A stretch of 64,000 bases of DNA from Agromyces sp. Soil535 (GCF_001428255.1 NZ_LMRW01000003.1:137277-201276); one strand, 5' to 3'; numbered from the stretch's first letter, positions 50,412 to 59,625 are shown. The notes: generated by a model not told the origin, from the letters alone. Numbers and translations: made by a program.

Positions 50412-51973
50412 GGCGAGAGCGGTTCGAGCCGGTCCTCGAAGAAGAATCGGGACAGGCGCACTCGCAGGCGAAGTGTCCAGAGCGTCCGACCGCTGTGGGG
50501 TTCCAAGGTGAGCGGGGCGTGTTCACCGGTGTCGAGCAGCCGCCAGCGCTCGTACCTGCTGAGCTGCTGGTGGACCTCGATGTATTCGCCCCCAGGGAGA
50601 CGTACGATCCGCCCCGTCTCGAACCCGTGGAGGAGGAGCTCCCGGTCCTTGCGCTGGAGGCCGAGGCAGACCCGTCGTGCAATCGTGAAGGCGATGACAG
50701 GCCCGGCCAGCAGGAGGATCTGCAGGGCGAGCACGACCCCTTCGATCGTGAGGCTGAAGGCGACCGCGATGAGGTCCGCGCTTCCGGCAACCCAGAGAAC
50801 GCCGTAGAACACGATGCCCGCGACGCCGATTCCCGTCCTGGTCGGTGTGTTCCGTGGGCGGTCCAGGACATGGTGTTCTCGATGGTCAGCGGCGATCCAG
50901 CCCTCGATGAACGGATACGCGGCGACGAGGAGGAGGAAGACCGTGATCACCGCCAGTGGGACGAGCAGGGCGAGCGTCCACGTGCGATCGAGCGCGACGA
51001 TCTCCCAGCCGGATGGCACGAGTCGGAGCGCCCCGTCGAGGAAGCCGGTGTACCAGTCCGGCTGGCTGCCGGCGCCGGCGTTGCCCGGTGAGGCGGGTCC
51101 GTACAGCCAGATCGGGTTGATGGTGACGGTCGCGGAGATCAGCAGCAGCAGGCCGGTCACGATGAGGAAGAGCCCGCCGGCGCGTGCCGCCGCGTCGGGG
51201 AAGAGCGGCACGCCGACGACGTTGGCCTCAGTTCGTCCGGGGCCCGCGAACTGGGGTGGCTTCAGCCGGTGCATGATCGCGATGCGAACGACGATGAGCG
51301 CGAGCATCACGGGCACGACGGCAAGATGCAGTGGGTAGAGATGCTCGATGATCTCGCCCGGGAACTGACCTCCGAAGAGCAGCTCTTTCAGCCAAGTTCC
51401 GACGACTGGAATGCCGAGGAGAATTCCTTCGAAGATGCGCAGCCCTGTGCCGGAGAGCATGTCGTCGGGCAGGGCATACCCGCTCCACCCGCCCGCGAGG
51501 GCGGTGATCAGGATCAGGAACAGCAGCACCCAGCCCGCGCGTCGCGGCTTGCGGAAGGCCCCGGTGAAGAAGGTGACCAAGAGCTGGGCGATCAGGGCCG
51601 CGGGCAGCAGCAGTGCGGCCCAGTGATGGGCCTGCCGGAGGAGCAGGCCGCCGGGAACCTCGAACGAGGCATACAGGGTCGATTCGAACGCTTTCGACAC
51701 CTGCACGCCCTGAAGCGCCGGGTACCGCCCGTCGTACTCGACGGTCGTACCGGAGGGCGTGTAGAAGAACATCAGGATCACGCCGGTCAGGGTGATGACC
51801 GCGAGGCATGCGAGTGCGATCACCCCGAACATGTTCGACCAATGCAGGGGTACGACGCGACGACGCAGATCCTGGAGCACGGCAACGCCCCGCCTCCCGA
51901 CCGCCGTGCGTCGTAGCAGGTAGTCAGACAGCCGACCTGTGAAGTCCGTACGTGCTCCATGCTCAACCGGCAC
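50288..51973 (-). CDS. qcrB: Cytochrome b subunit of a bc-type complex (QcrB-like), orphan
   Basis: A 561-aa membrane cytochrome b of the actinobacterial QcrB type. Two heme-ligand helices show RQAHHWAALLLPA (two His) and YPLHLAVVPVML with a later MHRLKPP; the Qo-site loop motif is present as PDWY (SQPDWYTGFLDG). GTG 51973 is preceded by GAGAGGAGA. The last ~40 residues (from PPPFGAPAASQSS) are read from antisense of the decayed NAD(P)-binding copy and do not look like QcrB, so the original stop seems to have been lost. No qcrA, qcrC or cytochrome oxidase genes are adjacent, so this is probably an extra copy. Confidence 0.88.
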   Translation of the reverse strand: MPVEHGARTDFTGRLSDYLLRRTAVGRRGVAVLQDLRRRVVPLHWSNMFGVIALACLAVITLTGVILMFFYTPSGTTVEYDGRYPALQGVQVSKAFESTLYASFEVPGGLLLRQAHHWAALLLPAALIAQLLVTFFTGAFRKPRRAGWVLLFLILITALAGGWSGYALPDDMLSGTGLRIFEGILLGIPVVGTWLKELLFGGQFPGEIIEHLYPLHLAVVPVMLALIVVRIAIMHRLKPPQFAGPGRTEANVVGVPLFPDAAARAGGLFLIVTGLLLLISATVTINPIWLYGPASPGNAGAGSQPDWYTGFLDGALRLVPSGWEIVALDRTWTLALLVPLAVITVFLLLVAAYPFIEGWIAADHREHHVLDRPRNTPTRTGIGVAGIVFYGVLWVAGSADLIAVAFSLTIEGVVLALQILLLAGPVIAFTIARRVCLGLQRKDRELLLHGFETGRIVRLPGGEYIEVHQQLSRYERWRLLDTGEHAPLTLEPHSGRTLWTLRLRVRLSRFFFEDRLEPLSPHDALPPPFGAPAASQSSNRVGAIVASGPGSNSRSSRSVPK

Positions 51974-52107
51974 CCTTGTCTCCTCTCAGACCTCCTATAC
52001 ATATGACGCCGTAGCCGTCTGATTTGTGACAGTTGCGGCACCGACGAGCGGCTCGTAGCCTCGCAGGGGCAGGACCCGGACGTGCCGGGGCGAGTTGGCG
52101 GTGAGGC

Positions 52108-54831
52108 ATGCTGTTCGGGCGGGACGCCGAACTCGACGTGATCGGGGCCTTTGTGCGGGGTGAGCCGCAGTCCGCGTCGCCGGTGCTGCTTTTCTGCGGC
52201 GAGCCGGGCGTGGGAAAGACTGCGCTGCTCGACGCGGCATCCGAGATCGCCGTGCAGGCGGGACGCACGGTGGTGCGTGCCACCGCGTTCGAATTTGAGG
52301 CGGAGCTCACGTACTGCGCGCTCAACGAGGTGCTGCATCCGCTGCTCGACGCGCTCCCAGCGATCGACGAGGTCCATCGCCATGCGATCGCGGTGATCTG
52401 CGGGCTCGAGCCCGGACCGCCGCCGACACAACTCATCGCCGGCGCTGCGGCACTCGCGCTCATCACCCACGTCGCGAAGACGATGCCACTGCTCGTCATC
52501 GTCGACGACGTGCCGTGGCTCGACCTCGCGAGCGGGATGGTGTTCGCCTACGTGGCCCGCCGTATTCGTGACGCCGACGTCCGGCTCCTCATCGCCGCGC
52601 GATCCGAGCTCGAGAACGTGTTCGTGCGCAGTGGGTTCGACGGGCACATCCTGACGCCCCTCGACGATGCGAGCGCCGACTCGCTGCTCGTCGACCGATT
52701 CCCGGCGCTCGCCCCGAACGTGCGCCGACGGATCCGCGACGAAGCGCTCGGCAATCCCCTCGCGCTGCTCGACCTGCCCGCCGCGCTCAACGCCGAGCCG
52801 AGGTCGCTCACCGACACGCTCCCTCTCACCGACCGCCTGACAGAGCTCTATGCCCGGAGACTCGGCGGTCTTCCTGCCGGGACGCGGGATCTGCTGCTGT
52901 TCGTCGTGCTCGCCGGCGGGGAGAACAGCATGACGATCGAGAACTGCCTGCCGACGCCCGAGGGGCGAGCCGACCTGCCACCGGCCGAACGAGCCGGCAT
53001 CGTACGTCCCAACCCGCGTACAGGACGTATGGAGTTCCGCCATCCGCTGATCCGCTCGGCCGTCTTCGAACTCTCGACGAGCGAGGAACGCCGGCGCACG
53101 CACGCCCTCCTCGCGCAGGCGTTCACAGACGACCCGCAACGGCGGGCCTGGCATCTCGGGCAATCGGCCTCAGCGCCGGATGAGGACATCGCCTGTCTCC
53201 TCGAGGTCGTGTCGGACGACCTGCTGCACGAGGGCAACAGCGCCAGGGCCACGGCCGCGATGCTCCGGGCGGCGGAGCTGAGTCCGGCGCGCGAGGATCG
53301 AGCCCGGCGGGTGGCCCGTGCCGCGTACCTCGGGTCGCTCGTGACCGGCGAGCTGCAGGCGAGCCCTCGCCTCCTCGTCGAAGCGCAGCCCGATCCGACG
53401 GATGCCCCGTCGCTCGCGGCTGCGACCGCCGCGGCCTACCACCTGCTCAACGGCGAGGGAGACGCCTCGAGCGCGCAGCGATTGCTGATCGCGGCCCTCG
53501 ATGCGCATCCCGGCCCCCTCGACGCGGCGGACGAAGCCGACATGGAGGCGTTGCAGACGCTCGTGTTCGTCGGGTTCTACGCCGGCAGGGCCGAGTTCTG
53601 GGACGACGCACGGCGGCAGTTCGCACGTGTCTCACCGGAGCTCCCTGAGACGCTCGCGCTCCTCGACGGGGCATTCGGCGATCCCGCTCGGGCTGATCCA
53701 GCGGTCGTCCGCGACCTCGATGCCGCGCTCGACAGCCTGCAGTTCACGTCTGACCCGGTGCGGATCACCAGGATCGCGGCGGCCGGTGCCTACCTTGATC
53801 GGGTTCGACTCGCCCGCGACCCGCTCTGGCGGGTCGTCGACGACGGTCGTCGCGGCGGCGCCGTCGCCAAGGAGATCGAATCCCTCTTCCTCATCGCGAA
53901 CGACGACTACTTCTCGGGCCAGTGGGACGAACTCGAGGAGGTCACGGACGACGGCCTGCGCCTGTGCGACGAGCTCGGGTACGCGCTGACCGCGGCACCC
54001 GGGCGCTTCCTTCGCGCGCTGGTCGACGCCGCGAGGGGGCAGGATGCTGCCGCCGACGATGCTGCCGAGGAGCTGCTGATCTGGGCGGCCCCACGACGCC
54101 TGTACACCCTCGCCGCCTACGCCTCGCACATCCGCTGCATGCTGCAGCTCTCCGCCGGCCGGTTCGAGTCGGCGTATCGGCACGCGGCATCCGTCAGCCC
54201 TGCAGGCACGCTCCAACCTTTCCTCCCGCACGCCGTGTGGCTCGTGTTCGACCTGGTCGAAGCGGCCACGCGATCGGGTCGGAGCACTGAGGCCGCCGCG
54301 CATGTGCGAGCCGCCGAAGAGGCTGGGCTCGGCGAACGCTCGTCGCGTCAGGAGATGCTCGTCACGGCCGTCGGTGCGCTCACCGATCCCCAGCACTGGC
54401 GCGAACGCTTCGAGCAAGCGCTCACCACACCCGAGAGCGAGCGGTGGATCTTCGACCGCGCACGTGTGCACCTGGTGTACGGCGAGCAACTCCGGCGGGC
54501 GCAATCGCCGGCGGAGGCACGCATCCAGCTCGCCTCGGCGCTCGATACCTTCCGCGACCTCCGGGCGCGGCCGTGGGTCGACCGGGCACTGCGAGAACTG
54601 CGCGCCGCAGGGGGCACCGATTCCGGAGCCGACGCCCTCACCCCGCAGGAGGCCGCCGTGGCCCGCCTCGCGGCGACCGGGCTCACGAACAAGGAGATCG
54701 CCGCTCAGCTGTTCCTCTCCCCTCGGACCGTGTCGACGCACCTGTCGAGGGTCTTCCCGAAACTCGGCATCATGTCTCGCGGCGCGCTCCGGGACGCCCT
54801 CGAACGTCGGGAGTCGGAATTGCGTCACTGA
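52108..54831 (+). CDS. Large LuxR-family regulator with AAA ATPase (LAL type)
   Basis: A 907-aa LuxR regulator of the LAL/MalT-like kind. The N-terminal ATPase has Walker A GEPGVGKTALL (about residues 31-41) and Walker B LLVIVDDVPWLD. A long helical middle (TPR-like) follows, and the C-terminal helix-turn-helix is LTPQEAAVARLAATGLTNKEIAAQLFLS with RTVSTHLSRVFPKLG. Such proteins are ATP-dependent activators. The esterase gene 80 bases downstream has an inverted repeat in front and is the obvious candidate target. Confidence 0.92.
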   Translation: MLFGRDAELDVIGAFVRGEPQSASPVLLFCGEPGVGKTALLDAASEIAVQAGRTVVRATAFEFEAELTYCALNEVLHPLLDALPAIDEVHRHAIAVICGLEPGPPPTQLIAGAAALALITHVAKTMPLLVIVDDVPWLDLASGMVFAYVARRIRDADVRLLIAARSELENVFVRSGFDGHILTPLDDASADSLLVDRFPALAPNVRRRIRDEALGNPLALLDLPAALNAEPRSLTDTLPLTDRLTELYARRLGGLPAGTRDLLLFVVLAGGENSMTIENCLPTPEGRADLPPAERAGIVRPNPRTGRMEFRHPLIRSAVFELSTSEERRRTHALLAQAFTDDPQRRAWHLGQSASAPDEDIACLLEVVSDDLLHEGNSARATAAMLRAAELSPAREDRARRVARAAYLGSLVTGELQASPRLLVEAQPDPTDAPSLAAATAAAYHLLNGEGDASSAQRLLIAALDAHPGPLDAADEADMEALQTLVFVGFYAGRAEFWDDARRQFARVSPELPETLALLDGAFGDPARADPAVVRDLDAALDSLQFTSDPVRITRIAAAGAYLDRVRLARDPLWRVVDDGRRGGAVAKEIESLFLIANDDYFSGQWDELEEVTDDGLRLCDELGYALTAAPGRFLRALVDAARGQDAAADDAAEELLIWAAPRRLYTLAAYASHIRCMLQLSAGRFESAYRHAASVSPAGTLQPFLPHAVWLVFDLVEAATRSGRSTEAAAHVRAAEEAGLGERSSRQEMLVTAVGALTDPQHWRERFEQALTTPESERWIFDRARVHLVYGEQLRRAQSPAEARIQLASALDTFRDLRARPWVDRALRELRAAGGTDSGADALTPQEAAVARLAATGLTNKEIAAQLFLSPRTVSTHLSRVFPKLGIMSRGALRDALERRESELRH

Positions 54832-54879
54832 CCTACGTCATCTGACGGATTCCCTTTACTCACCCGCTCCGTAGATTCG

Positions 54880-54900
54880 CTCGTGTTCACAAAACACGAG
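54880..54900. promoter_or_regulatory. Inverted repeat before the esterase gene
   Basis: CTCGTGTT-N5-AACACGAG is a perfect 8-base inverted repeat ending 11 bases before the ATG at 54912 and overlapping the ribosome binding site region. It could be an operator for the preceding LuxR gene or an RNA hairpin that masks the GAAGGAG. Confidence 0.5.
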
Positions 54901-54911
54901 AAGGAGTCACC

Positions 54912-55610
54912 ATGAGTGCCACCATCGTCCTTGTCCACGGCGGATTCGTCGACGGAGCCGGATGGCGCGGCGTGTACGACGAGCTGCGAGCAGACGGCTA
55001 CGACGTGCGCGTCGTGCAGAACCCCACGAAGTCCCTCGCGGACGACGCCGCCACGACCCGCGACGTACTCGACGCCGTCGACGGCCCGGTCGTCCTCGTC
55101 GGCCATTCCTACGGCGGGGCCGTGATCACCGAGGCCGGCACGCACGACGCGGTCGCCGCCCTGGTGTACATCACGGCGTTCGCGCCCGACCAGGGCGAGT
55201 CGGTCAACTCGCTCATCGGGACGTTCCCGCCCGAGGGACCCCAGCCGCCGATCCTGCCCCCCGTCAACGGCTACCTCTTCCTCGACCGGACGAAGTTCCA
55301 CGACTCGTTCGCCGGCGATGTCACCGCCGAAGAGGCTGCCTTCATGGCCGACTCGCAGGTGCCGTGGGGCCTCGACGCCCTCGGCGGCACCATCACCGAG
55401 GCCGCGTGGCGCGTGAAGCCGAGCTGGTACCTCCACGTCAGCGATGACAGGATGATCCCGCCCGCCGCGCAGGCCTCGATGGCCGAGCGCACCGGCGCGA
55501 CCGTCGTGCAGACGCCGGGCAGCCACGCGATCTACGTGTCGCAGCCGAAGGTCGTCGCCGACCTGATCCGCGCGGCCGCGGCGAAGGTCGCTGCATCCGA
55601 AGCCGCCTGA
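54912..55610 (+). CDS. Alpha/beta-hydrolase esterase
   Basis: A 232-aa small esterase/hydrolase (AB hydrolase_6, salicylate-esterase/HNL-like shape): oxyanion region ILVHGGFVDGAGW, nucleophile motif VGHSYGGAV and catalytic His in TPGSHAIYVSQP. ATG 54912 follows AAGGAG. Related enzymes hydrolyse methyl esters of aromatic or plant-type acids. It lies downstream of a LuxR regulator and is followed by a strong stem-loop. Confidence 0.88.
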   Translation: MSATIVLVHGGFVDGAGWRGVYDELRADGYDVRVVQNPTKSLADDAATTRDVLDAVDGPVVLVGHSYGGAVITEAGTHDAVAALVYITAFAPDQGESVNSLIGTFPPEGPQPPILPPVNGYLFLDRTKFHDSFAGDVTAEEAAFMADSQVPWGLDALGGTITEAAWRVKPSWYLHVSDDRMIPPAAQASMAERTGATVVQTPGSHAIYVSQPKVVADLIRAAAAKVAASEAA

Positions 55611-55619
55611 GAAGCCGAC

Positions 55620-55653
55620 GTGGCCGGAGTTCGCCTCGATGAGCTCCGGCCAC
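55620..55653. terminator. Stem-loop between convergent esterase and sigma genes
   Basis: GTGGCCGGAG and CTCCGGCCAC form a perfect 10-base stem over a 14-base loop, 10 bases after the esterase stop and 20 before the sigma stop. It can act as a bidirectional terminator. Confidence 0.7.
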
Positions 55654-55673
55654 GGCTGTCGGCGCCGGTGCGA

Positions 55674-56558
55674 CTACCGAGCGAGCGCCGCCTCAGCGTC
55701 GAGCCACCCTAGCTTGTTCGGGTTGACGATCGAGTAGATCCGGGTGATCCGCCCGTTCTCCACGACCACGCCGCCCGCCGCGGCAAGCTCGCCGTCGACG
55801 TCGATGCGGATGCCCGGAGCTCCGTTCACCCACATCGACGACGCCGCGAGGTGCACCGTCGCGATGCCCTGCATGATGAGGGTCGCCACGCGCTCCGCTC
55901 CCGTGATCGGCCTCCGTGCGGCCTGTACGATCCCGCCGCCGTCGGCGATGAGGACGGCGTCGGGCGCGAGCACGTCCATGAGCCCCTGCACGTCGCCAGT
56001 GTTGACGGCGAGGAGGAAGCGCTCCACGACCTGCGCCTGCTCGGCGGGCTCGACCCGCGTGCGCGGGCGCCGCGCGGCCACGTGGTCCTTCGCTCGGTGG
56101 GCGATCTGCCGCACAGCGGCGGGTGACTTGTCGACGGCCTCGGCGATCTCGTCATACGGCACGTCGAAGACCTCGCGCAGCACGAACACCACACGCTCGG
56201 TCGGCCCGAGCGTCTCGAGCACGGTGAGCATCGCCATCGAGACGCTCTCGGCGAGCTCGACGTCGTCGGCGACATCCGGACTCGTGAGCAGCGGCTCGGG
56301 CAGCCACTCGCCCACGTACTCCTCGCGACGTCGCGACACGGTGCGCAACTGGTTCAGCGCCTGCCGGGTCACGATCCGCACGAGGTACGCACGCGGATCG
56401 CGCACCTGCTCGTGGTCGACGCCCGCCCACCGCAGCCAGGACTCCTGCAGCACGTCCTCCGCGTCGGCGGCGGAGCCGAGCATCTCGTACGCGACCGTGA
56501 AGAGCAGGTTGCGGTGGATGACGAACGGGTCTTCGTTCATGACGGGAGATCCGCTCAT
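55674..56558 (-). CDS. sigJ: ECF41-type RNA polymerase sigma factor (SigJ-like)
   Basis: A 294-aa extracytoplasmic-function sigma factor of the ECF41 group, which have a fused C-terminal SnoaL-like regulatory domain. Sigma-2 (SAADAEDVLQESWLRW) and sigma-4 (VFVLREVFDVPYDEIAEAVDKSPAAVRQ) are joined by the group's linker motif WLPEP. The C-terminal domain carries DGGGI (near the DGGGK group motif) and NPNKL (near NPDKL). ATG 56558 overlaps the stop of the upstream carboxymuconolactone-decarboxylase-like gene (ATGA), the typical ECF41 partner. It should be autoregulated from the promoter at 57198-57224. Confidence 0.92.
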   Translation of the reverse strand: MSGSPVMNEDPFVIHRNLLFTVAYEMLGSAADAEDVLQESWLRWAGVDHEQVRDPRAYLVRIVTRQALNQLRTVSRRREEYVGEWLPEPLLTSPDVADDVELAESVSMAMLTVLETLGPTERVVFVLREVFDVPYDEIAEAVDKSPAAVRQIAHRAKDHVAARRPRTRVEPAEQAQVVERFLLAVNTGDVQGLMDVLAPDAVLIADGGGIVQAARRPITGAERVATLIMQGIATVHLAASSMWVNGAPGIRIDVDGELAAAGGVVVENGRITRIYSIVNPNKLGWLDAEAALAR

Positions 56559-57151
56559 ACCTGCGAGGCTACGCCCGCCGGTGCGGGAGTCGCGAGCGGC
56601 GGCAACCCGCAGGCCGTCGAGAACTCCGCTGAGTGGATGCCCAGGGCGATGTTCGTGCGCGCCGACGCGTTCATGAACCCGACCTTCGCGCCCAGCTCCA
56701 GGAGCGCCGGGGCGCCGAGCTCCGCGAGCAGCACGGCGCACAGTTCGTCGGTGACGGCCGGTGGGGTCTGGCTCATCGCCTCGGCGAATTCCATGACTCG
56801 GCGCTCGAGGGGCGTGTACAGCGACGACTCACGCCACCGCGGCACCTCGCGGGCCTTCTCCTCATCGAGGCCGTCATTGTGCGCCATGAAGTAGTGCAGG
56901 TCGAGGCAGAAGCTGCAGCCGACCGTTGCCGCTGCCGCCATGTTCGCGAGCGAGGCGAGGTTCGGGTCGAGCCGATCCCACTTCTCCACCTTGCGACCGA
57001 GCGTCATCATGTCCTTGAGCACGACAGGGTTGTGCCACATGACCCCGAGCGAGTCCGGAACCTGACCGAGCATCTTCCTGCTCATCATCTTCACCAACCC
57101 GCCGTACAGGCCGGTGATCTCGGTCGGGGGAACGCGGGTCGTGCCGGTCAT
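56555..57151 (-). CDS. Carboxymuconolactone decarboxylase/AhpD-like protein
   Basis: A 198-aa all-helical protein of the CMD/AhpD fold with the redox motif CSFCLDLHYF (C-x2-C-x3-H), as found in the ECF41-associated CMD proteins. ATG 57151 follows GGAGGAG. It is the first gene of the coupled operon with the sigma factor, so it may supply a peroxide- or quinone-linked signal for the sigma factor, but that remains inference. The C-terminus (GVASQV) is short. Confidence 0.9.
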   Translation of the reverse strand: MTGTTRVPPTEITGLYGGLVKMMSRKMLGQVPDSLGVMWHNPVVLKDMMTLGRKVEKWDRLDPNLASLANMAAAATVGCSFCLDLHYFMAHNDGLDEEKAREVPRWRESSLYTPLERRVMEFAEAMSQTPPAVTDELCAVLLAELGAPALLELGAKVGFMNASARTNIALGIHSAEFSTACGLPPLATPAPAGVASQV

Positions 57152-57197
57152 GTCTCCTCCAAGGGCTTCGTGCACCGTTTCGTGCCTTCGACATGGA

Positions 57198-57224
57198 GAC
57201 ACCGGCCGAACGCCGGGTGTGACA
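57198..57224 (-). promoter_or_regulatory. ECF41-type promoter upstream of the CMD-sigma operon
   Basis: On the minus strand TGTCACA (57224-57218) and TGTC (57201-57198) are 16 bases apart. Published ECF41 promoters have TGTCACA at -35 and CGTC at -10. The match to -35 is exact and -10 differs by one base, so the operon is probably driven by its own sigma factor. The -10 lies 46 bases before the CMD start. Confidence 0.7.
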
Positions 57225-57330
57225 TCCGACCGGTTCGCCCCGCCGCGAGGCTCGATCGGACTGACACCTGGTGCGTCGTGGCGCTCAGCCGCCGGTACGG
57301 CGTAGATTGGGCCGCACCGAGGAGGTCTGC

Positions 57331-59283
57331 GTGAGTAGCACACGTGAGTCCACCGTCTCCCGCGTCGATGAGCAGGAGTCACGGGCCGTCGCCGAGGCCG
57401 CCCGTGAGCAGGACTGGCGCAAGCCCAGCTTCGCCAAGGGCCTCTACCTGGGGCAGTTCGACCTGTCGTTGATCCATCCGCACCCTCGACCGGAACCGGA
57501 CCGGCGAGAACGCGGTGAGAAGTTCCTCGCCGCGCTGGAGTCATACCTGCGAACCCTGGACGGCACGGTCATCGAGCGCGATGCGCGCATCCCCGACGAG
57601 TACATCAAGGGGCTCGCAGACCTCGGGGCCTTCGGGATGAAGATCCCGGTCGAGTACGGCGGCCTGGGGCTGGGCCAGTACTACTACAACCACGCCCTGG
57701 CGCTGATCGGCTCGGTGAGCCCCAGTATCGTCGCGATGATGTCGGCGCACCAGTCCGTCGGCGTCCCCGAACCGCTCGTCCTCTCGGGGACGGAAGAGCA
57801 GAAGCATCGGTTCCTGCCGCGGTGCGCAAAGGGCGCGATCAGCGCATTCCTGCTGACGGAGCCCGACGTCGGCTCGGACCCGGCTCGACTGCTGACGAGC
57901 GCGACACCGACCGAGGACGAGACGGCGTACGTCCTGAGCGGCACCAAGCTGTGGACCACCAACGGGGTGGTCGCCGAACTGCTCGTCGTGATGGCGCGCG
58001 TCCCCAAGTCGGACGGGCACCACGGAGGGATCAGCGCGTTCGTCGTCGAGGCCGACTCCCCCGGTATCGCCGTGCGACGCCGTAACGCGTTCATGGGGTT
58101 GCGTGGAATCGAGAACGGCCTCACGACCTTGCAGAACGTGCGCGTGCCGCGGGAGAACCTGATCGGCCGCGAGGGCGAAGGCCTCAAGATCGCGTTGACC
58201 ACCCTCAACGCCGGTCGCCTGGCGATCCCGGCCATCTGCGTCGGCGCGGGCAAGTGGAGCCTGAAGATCGCACGCGAGTGGTCGCGGGAGCGGGTGCAAT
58301 GGGGCCGGCCGATCGGCGAACACGCCGCGGTCGCACACAAGATCGCGTTCATCGCCGCGACGACGTTCGCGCTCGAGGCGGTGGTCGACCTGTCGGGACA
58401 GCTCGCCGACGAGAACCGCAAGGACATCCGCATCGAGGCGGCGCTCGCCAAACTGTGGTCCTCGGAGATGACGTGGCAGGTCGCCGACGAACTGGTGCAG
58501 ATCCGCGGCGGTCGCGGGTTCGAGACGGCGGCGTCGCTCGCAGCCCGCGGCGAGCGGGCCGTCGCTGCCGAGCAGGTGCTGCGCGACCTGCGGATCAACC
58601 GGATCTTCGAGGGCTCGACCGAGATCATGCACCTGCTGATCGCGCGCGAGGCCGTCGACGCGCACCTCAAGGCCGCGGGAGACCTGATCGATCCGCACCT
58701 CGACCTGGCCCGCAAGGTGAAGGCCGCAGCCTCCGCCAGCGGGTTCTACGCCCGCTGGCTGCCCCAGCTGGTGACCGGCAGGGGCGACCTGCCGACGGCG
58801 TACGACGAGTTCGGCGCGCTCGCGCCGCACCTGCGCTACGTCGAGCGCACCAGCCGCAAGCTGGCGCGCGCGACCTTCTACGGGATGGCCCGCTGGCAGG
58901 GCGGCCTGGAACGCAAGCAGGGGTTCCTCGCCCGCGTGGTCGACGTCGGCGCCGAGCTGTTCGCCGTGTCGGCGTCCTGCGTGCGCGCGGCGATGATCGC
59001 CGCAGACCAGCCGGAACAGGGCAAGGCCGCATACCAGCTGGCGCACACCTTCGCCGAGCAGTCCCGTCATCGTACGGAGAGACTGCTGGATGCGTTGTGG
59101 AACAACACCGATGCCGCCGATGAACGCCTCGCCGCCCGGGTGCTCGACGACCGCTACACCTGGCTGGAGCAGGGGATCATCGATGCCAGCGAGGGTACCG
59201 GCCCATGGGTTGCCGAGGAGGTGGCCGCCGACGCGGCGGAGAACGTCGCCCGCCGCTTCCTTCCCCCGACGGAAGAGACGTAG
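57331..59283 (+). CDS. Acyl-CoA dehydrogenase, VLCAD/ACAD9-like length
   Basis: A 650-aa acyl-CoA dehydrogenase with the full N-, middle and C-terminal catalytic domains plus an extra helical C-terminal part (from about residue 455), as in VLCAD-type enzymes. Marks include FLLTEPDVGSDPARLLTSA, SGTKLWTTNG, GRGFETAASLAARGERAVAA and RIFEGSTEIMHLLIAREAV with the active-site Glu region. GTG 57331 follows GAGGAGG. It oxidises an acyl-CoA, presumably for fatty acid breakdown. It starts 107 bases beyond the ECF41-type promoter in the opposite direction, so the two may share the intergenic region. Confidence 0.92.
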   Translation: MSSTRESTVSRVDEQESRAVAEAAREQDWRKPSFAKGLYLGQFDLSLIHPHPRPEPDRRERGEKFLAALESYLRTLDGTVIERDARIPDEYIKGLADLGAFGMKIPVEYGGLGLGQYYYNHALALIGSVSPSIVAMMSAHQSVGVPEPLVLSGTEEQKHRFLPRCAKGAISAFLLTEPDVGSDPARLLTSATPTEDETAYVLSGTKLWTTNGVVAELLVVMARVPKSDGHHGGISAFVVEADSPGIAVRRRNAFMGLRGIENGLTTLQNVRVPRENLIGREGEGLKIALTTLNAGRLAIPAICVGAGKWSLKIAREWSRERVQWGRPIGEHAAVAHKIAFIAATTFALEAVVDLSGQLADENRKDIRIEAALAKLWSSEMTWQVADELVQIRGGRGFETAASLAARGERAVAAEQVLRDLRINRIFEGSTEIMHLLIAREAVDAHLKAAGDLIDPHLDLARKVKAAASASGFYARWLPQLVTGRGDLPTAYDEFGALAPHLRYVERTSRKLARATFYGMARWQGGLERKQGFLARVVDVGAELFAVSASCVRAAMIAADQPEQGKAAYQLAHTFAEQSRHRTERLLDALWNNTDAADERLAARVLDDRYTWLEQGIIDASEGTGPWVAEEVAADAAENVARRFLPPTEET

Positions 59284-59307
59284 GCGCCTGCCCGCCGACC
59301 GTCGCGA

Positions 59308-59625
59308 CTACAGCCCTTCGGCGATCTGCTTGATCGCGGCGAGACGGCGGTCCCACTCGGCGCCGATGGCGTCGAGCCGGTGCGCGGTGGCGCTCAGCTG
59401 CGACCCGATCACGCGGTAGCGGACCTCGCGTCCGACCCGCACCGGTTCGACCAGGCCGACCTCCTGCAGCACGGCGAGGTGCTTCGCGATCGCCTGACGG
59501 GTGACCGGAAGGCGCCCGGCGAGCGCAGACGCCGAAGCATCGCCCTCGCCGAGTGCCGCCAGGATGCTCCACCGGGTCTCGTCGCCGAGTGCGGCGAACA
59601 CGGGGACCAGCGTCGCGGTCATCAC
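59308..59625 (-). CDS. ArsR-family regulator (MFS/SRPBCC regulon)
   Basis: A 105-aa winged-helix repressor (LVPVFAALGDETRWSILAALGEGDASASALAGRLPVTRQAIAKHLAVLQ). No metal-binding Cys pair. The start is GTG 59625 or ATG 59622, both overlapping the SRPBCC stop, so translation is coupled. Three CTGCAAC/GTTGCAG sites around the MFS gene and before the SRPBCC gene are the likely operators. A tail-only copy survives at 31262-31320. Confidence 0.9.
   Translation of the reverse strand: MMTATLVPVFAALGDETRWSILAALGEGDASASALAGRLPVTRQAIAKHLAVLQEVGLVEPVRVGREVRYRVIGSQLSATAHRLDAIGAEWDRRLAAIKQIAEGL

Noticed and set aside
57541..59070. Minus-strand frame of about 500 codons opposite the acyl-CoA dehydrogenase
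   Set aside because: Shadow of the plus-strand gene; no domain motif and no start signal.
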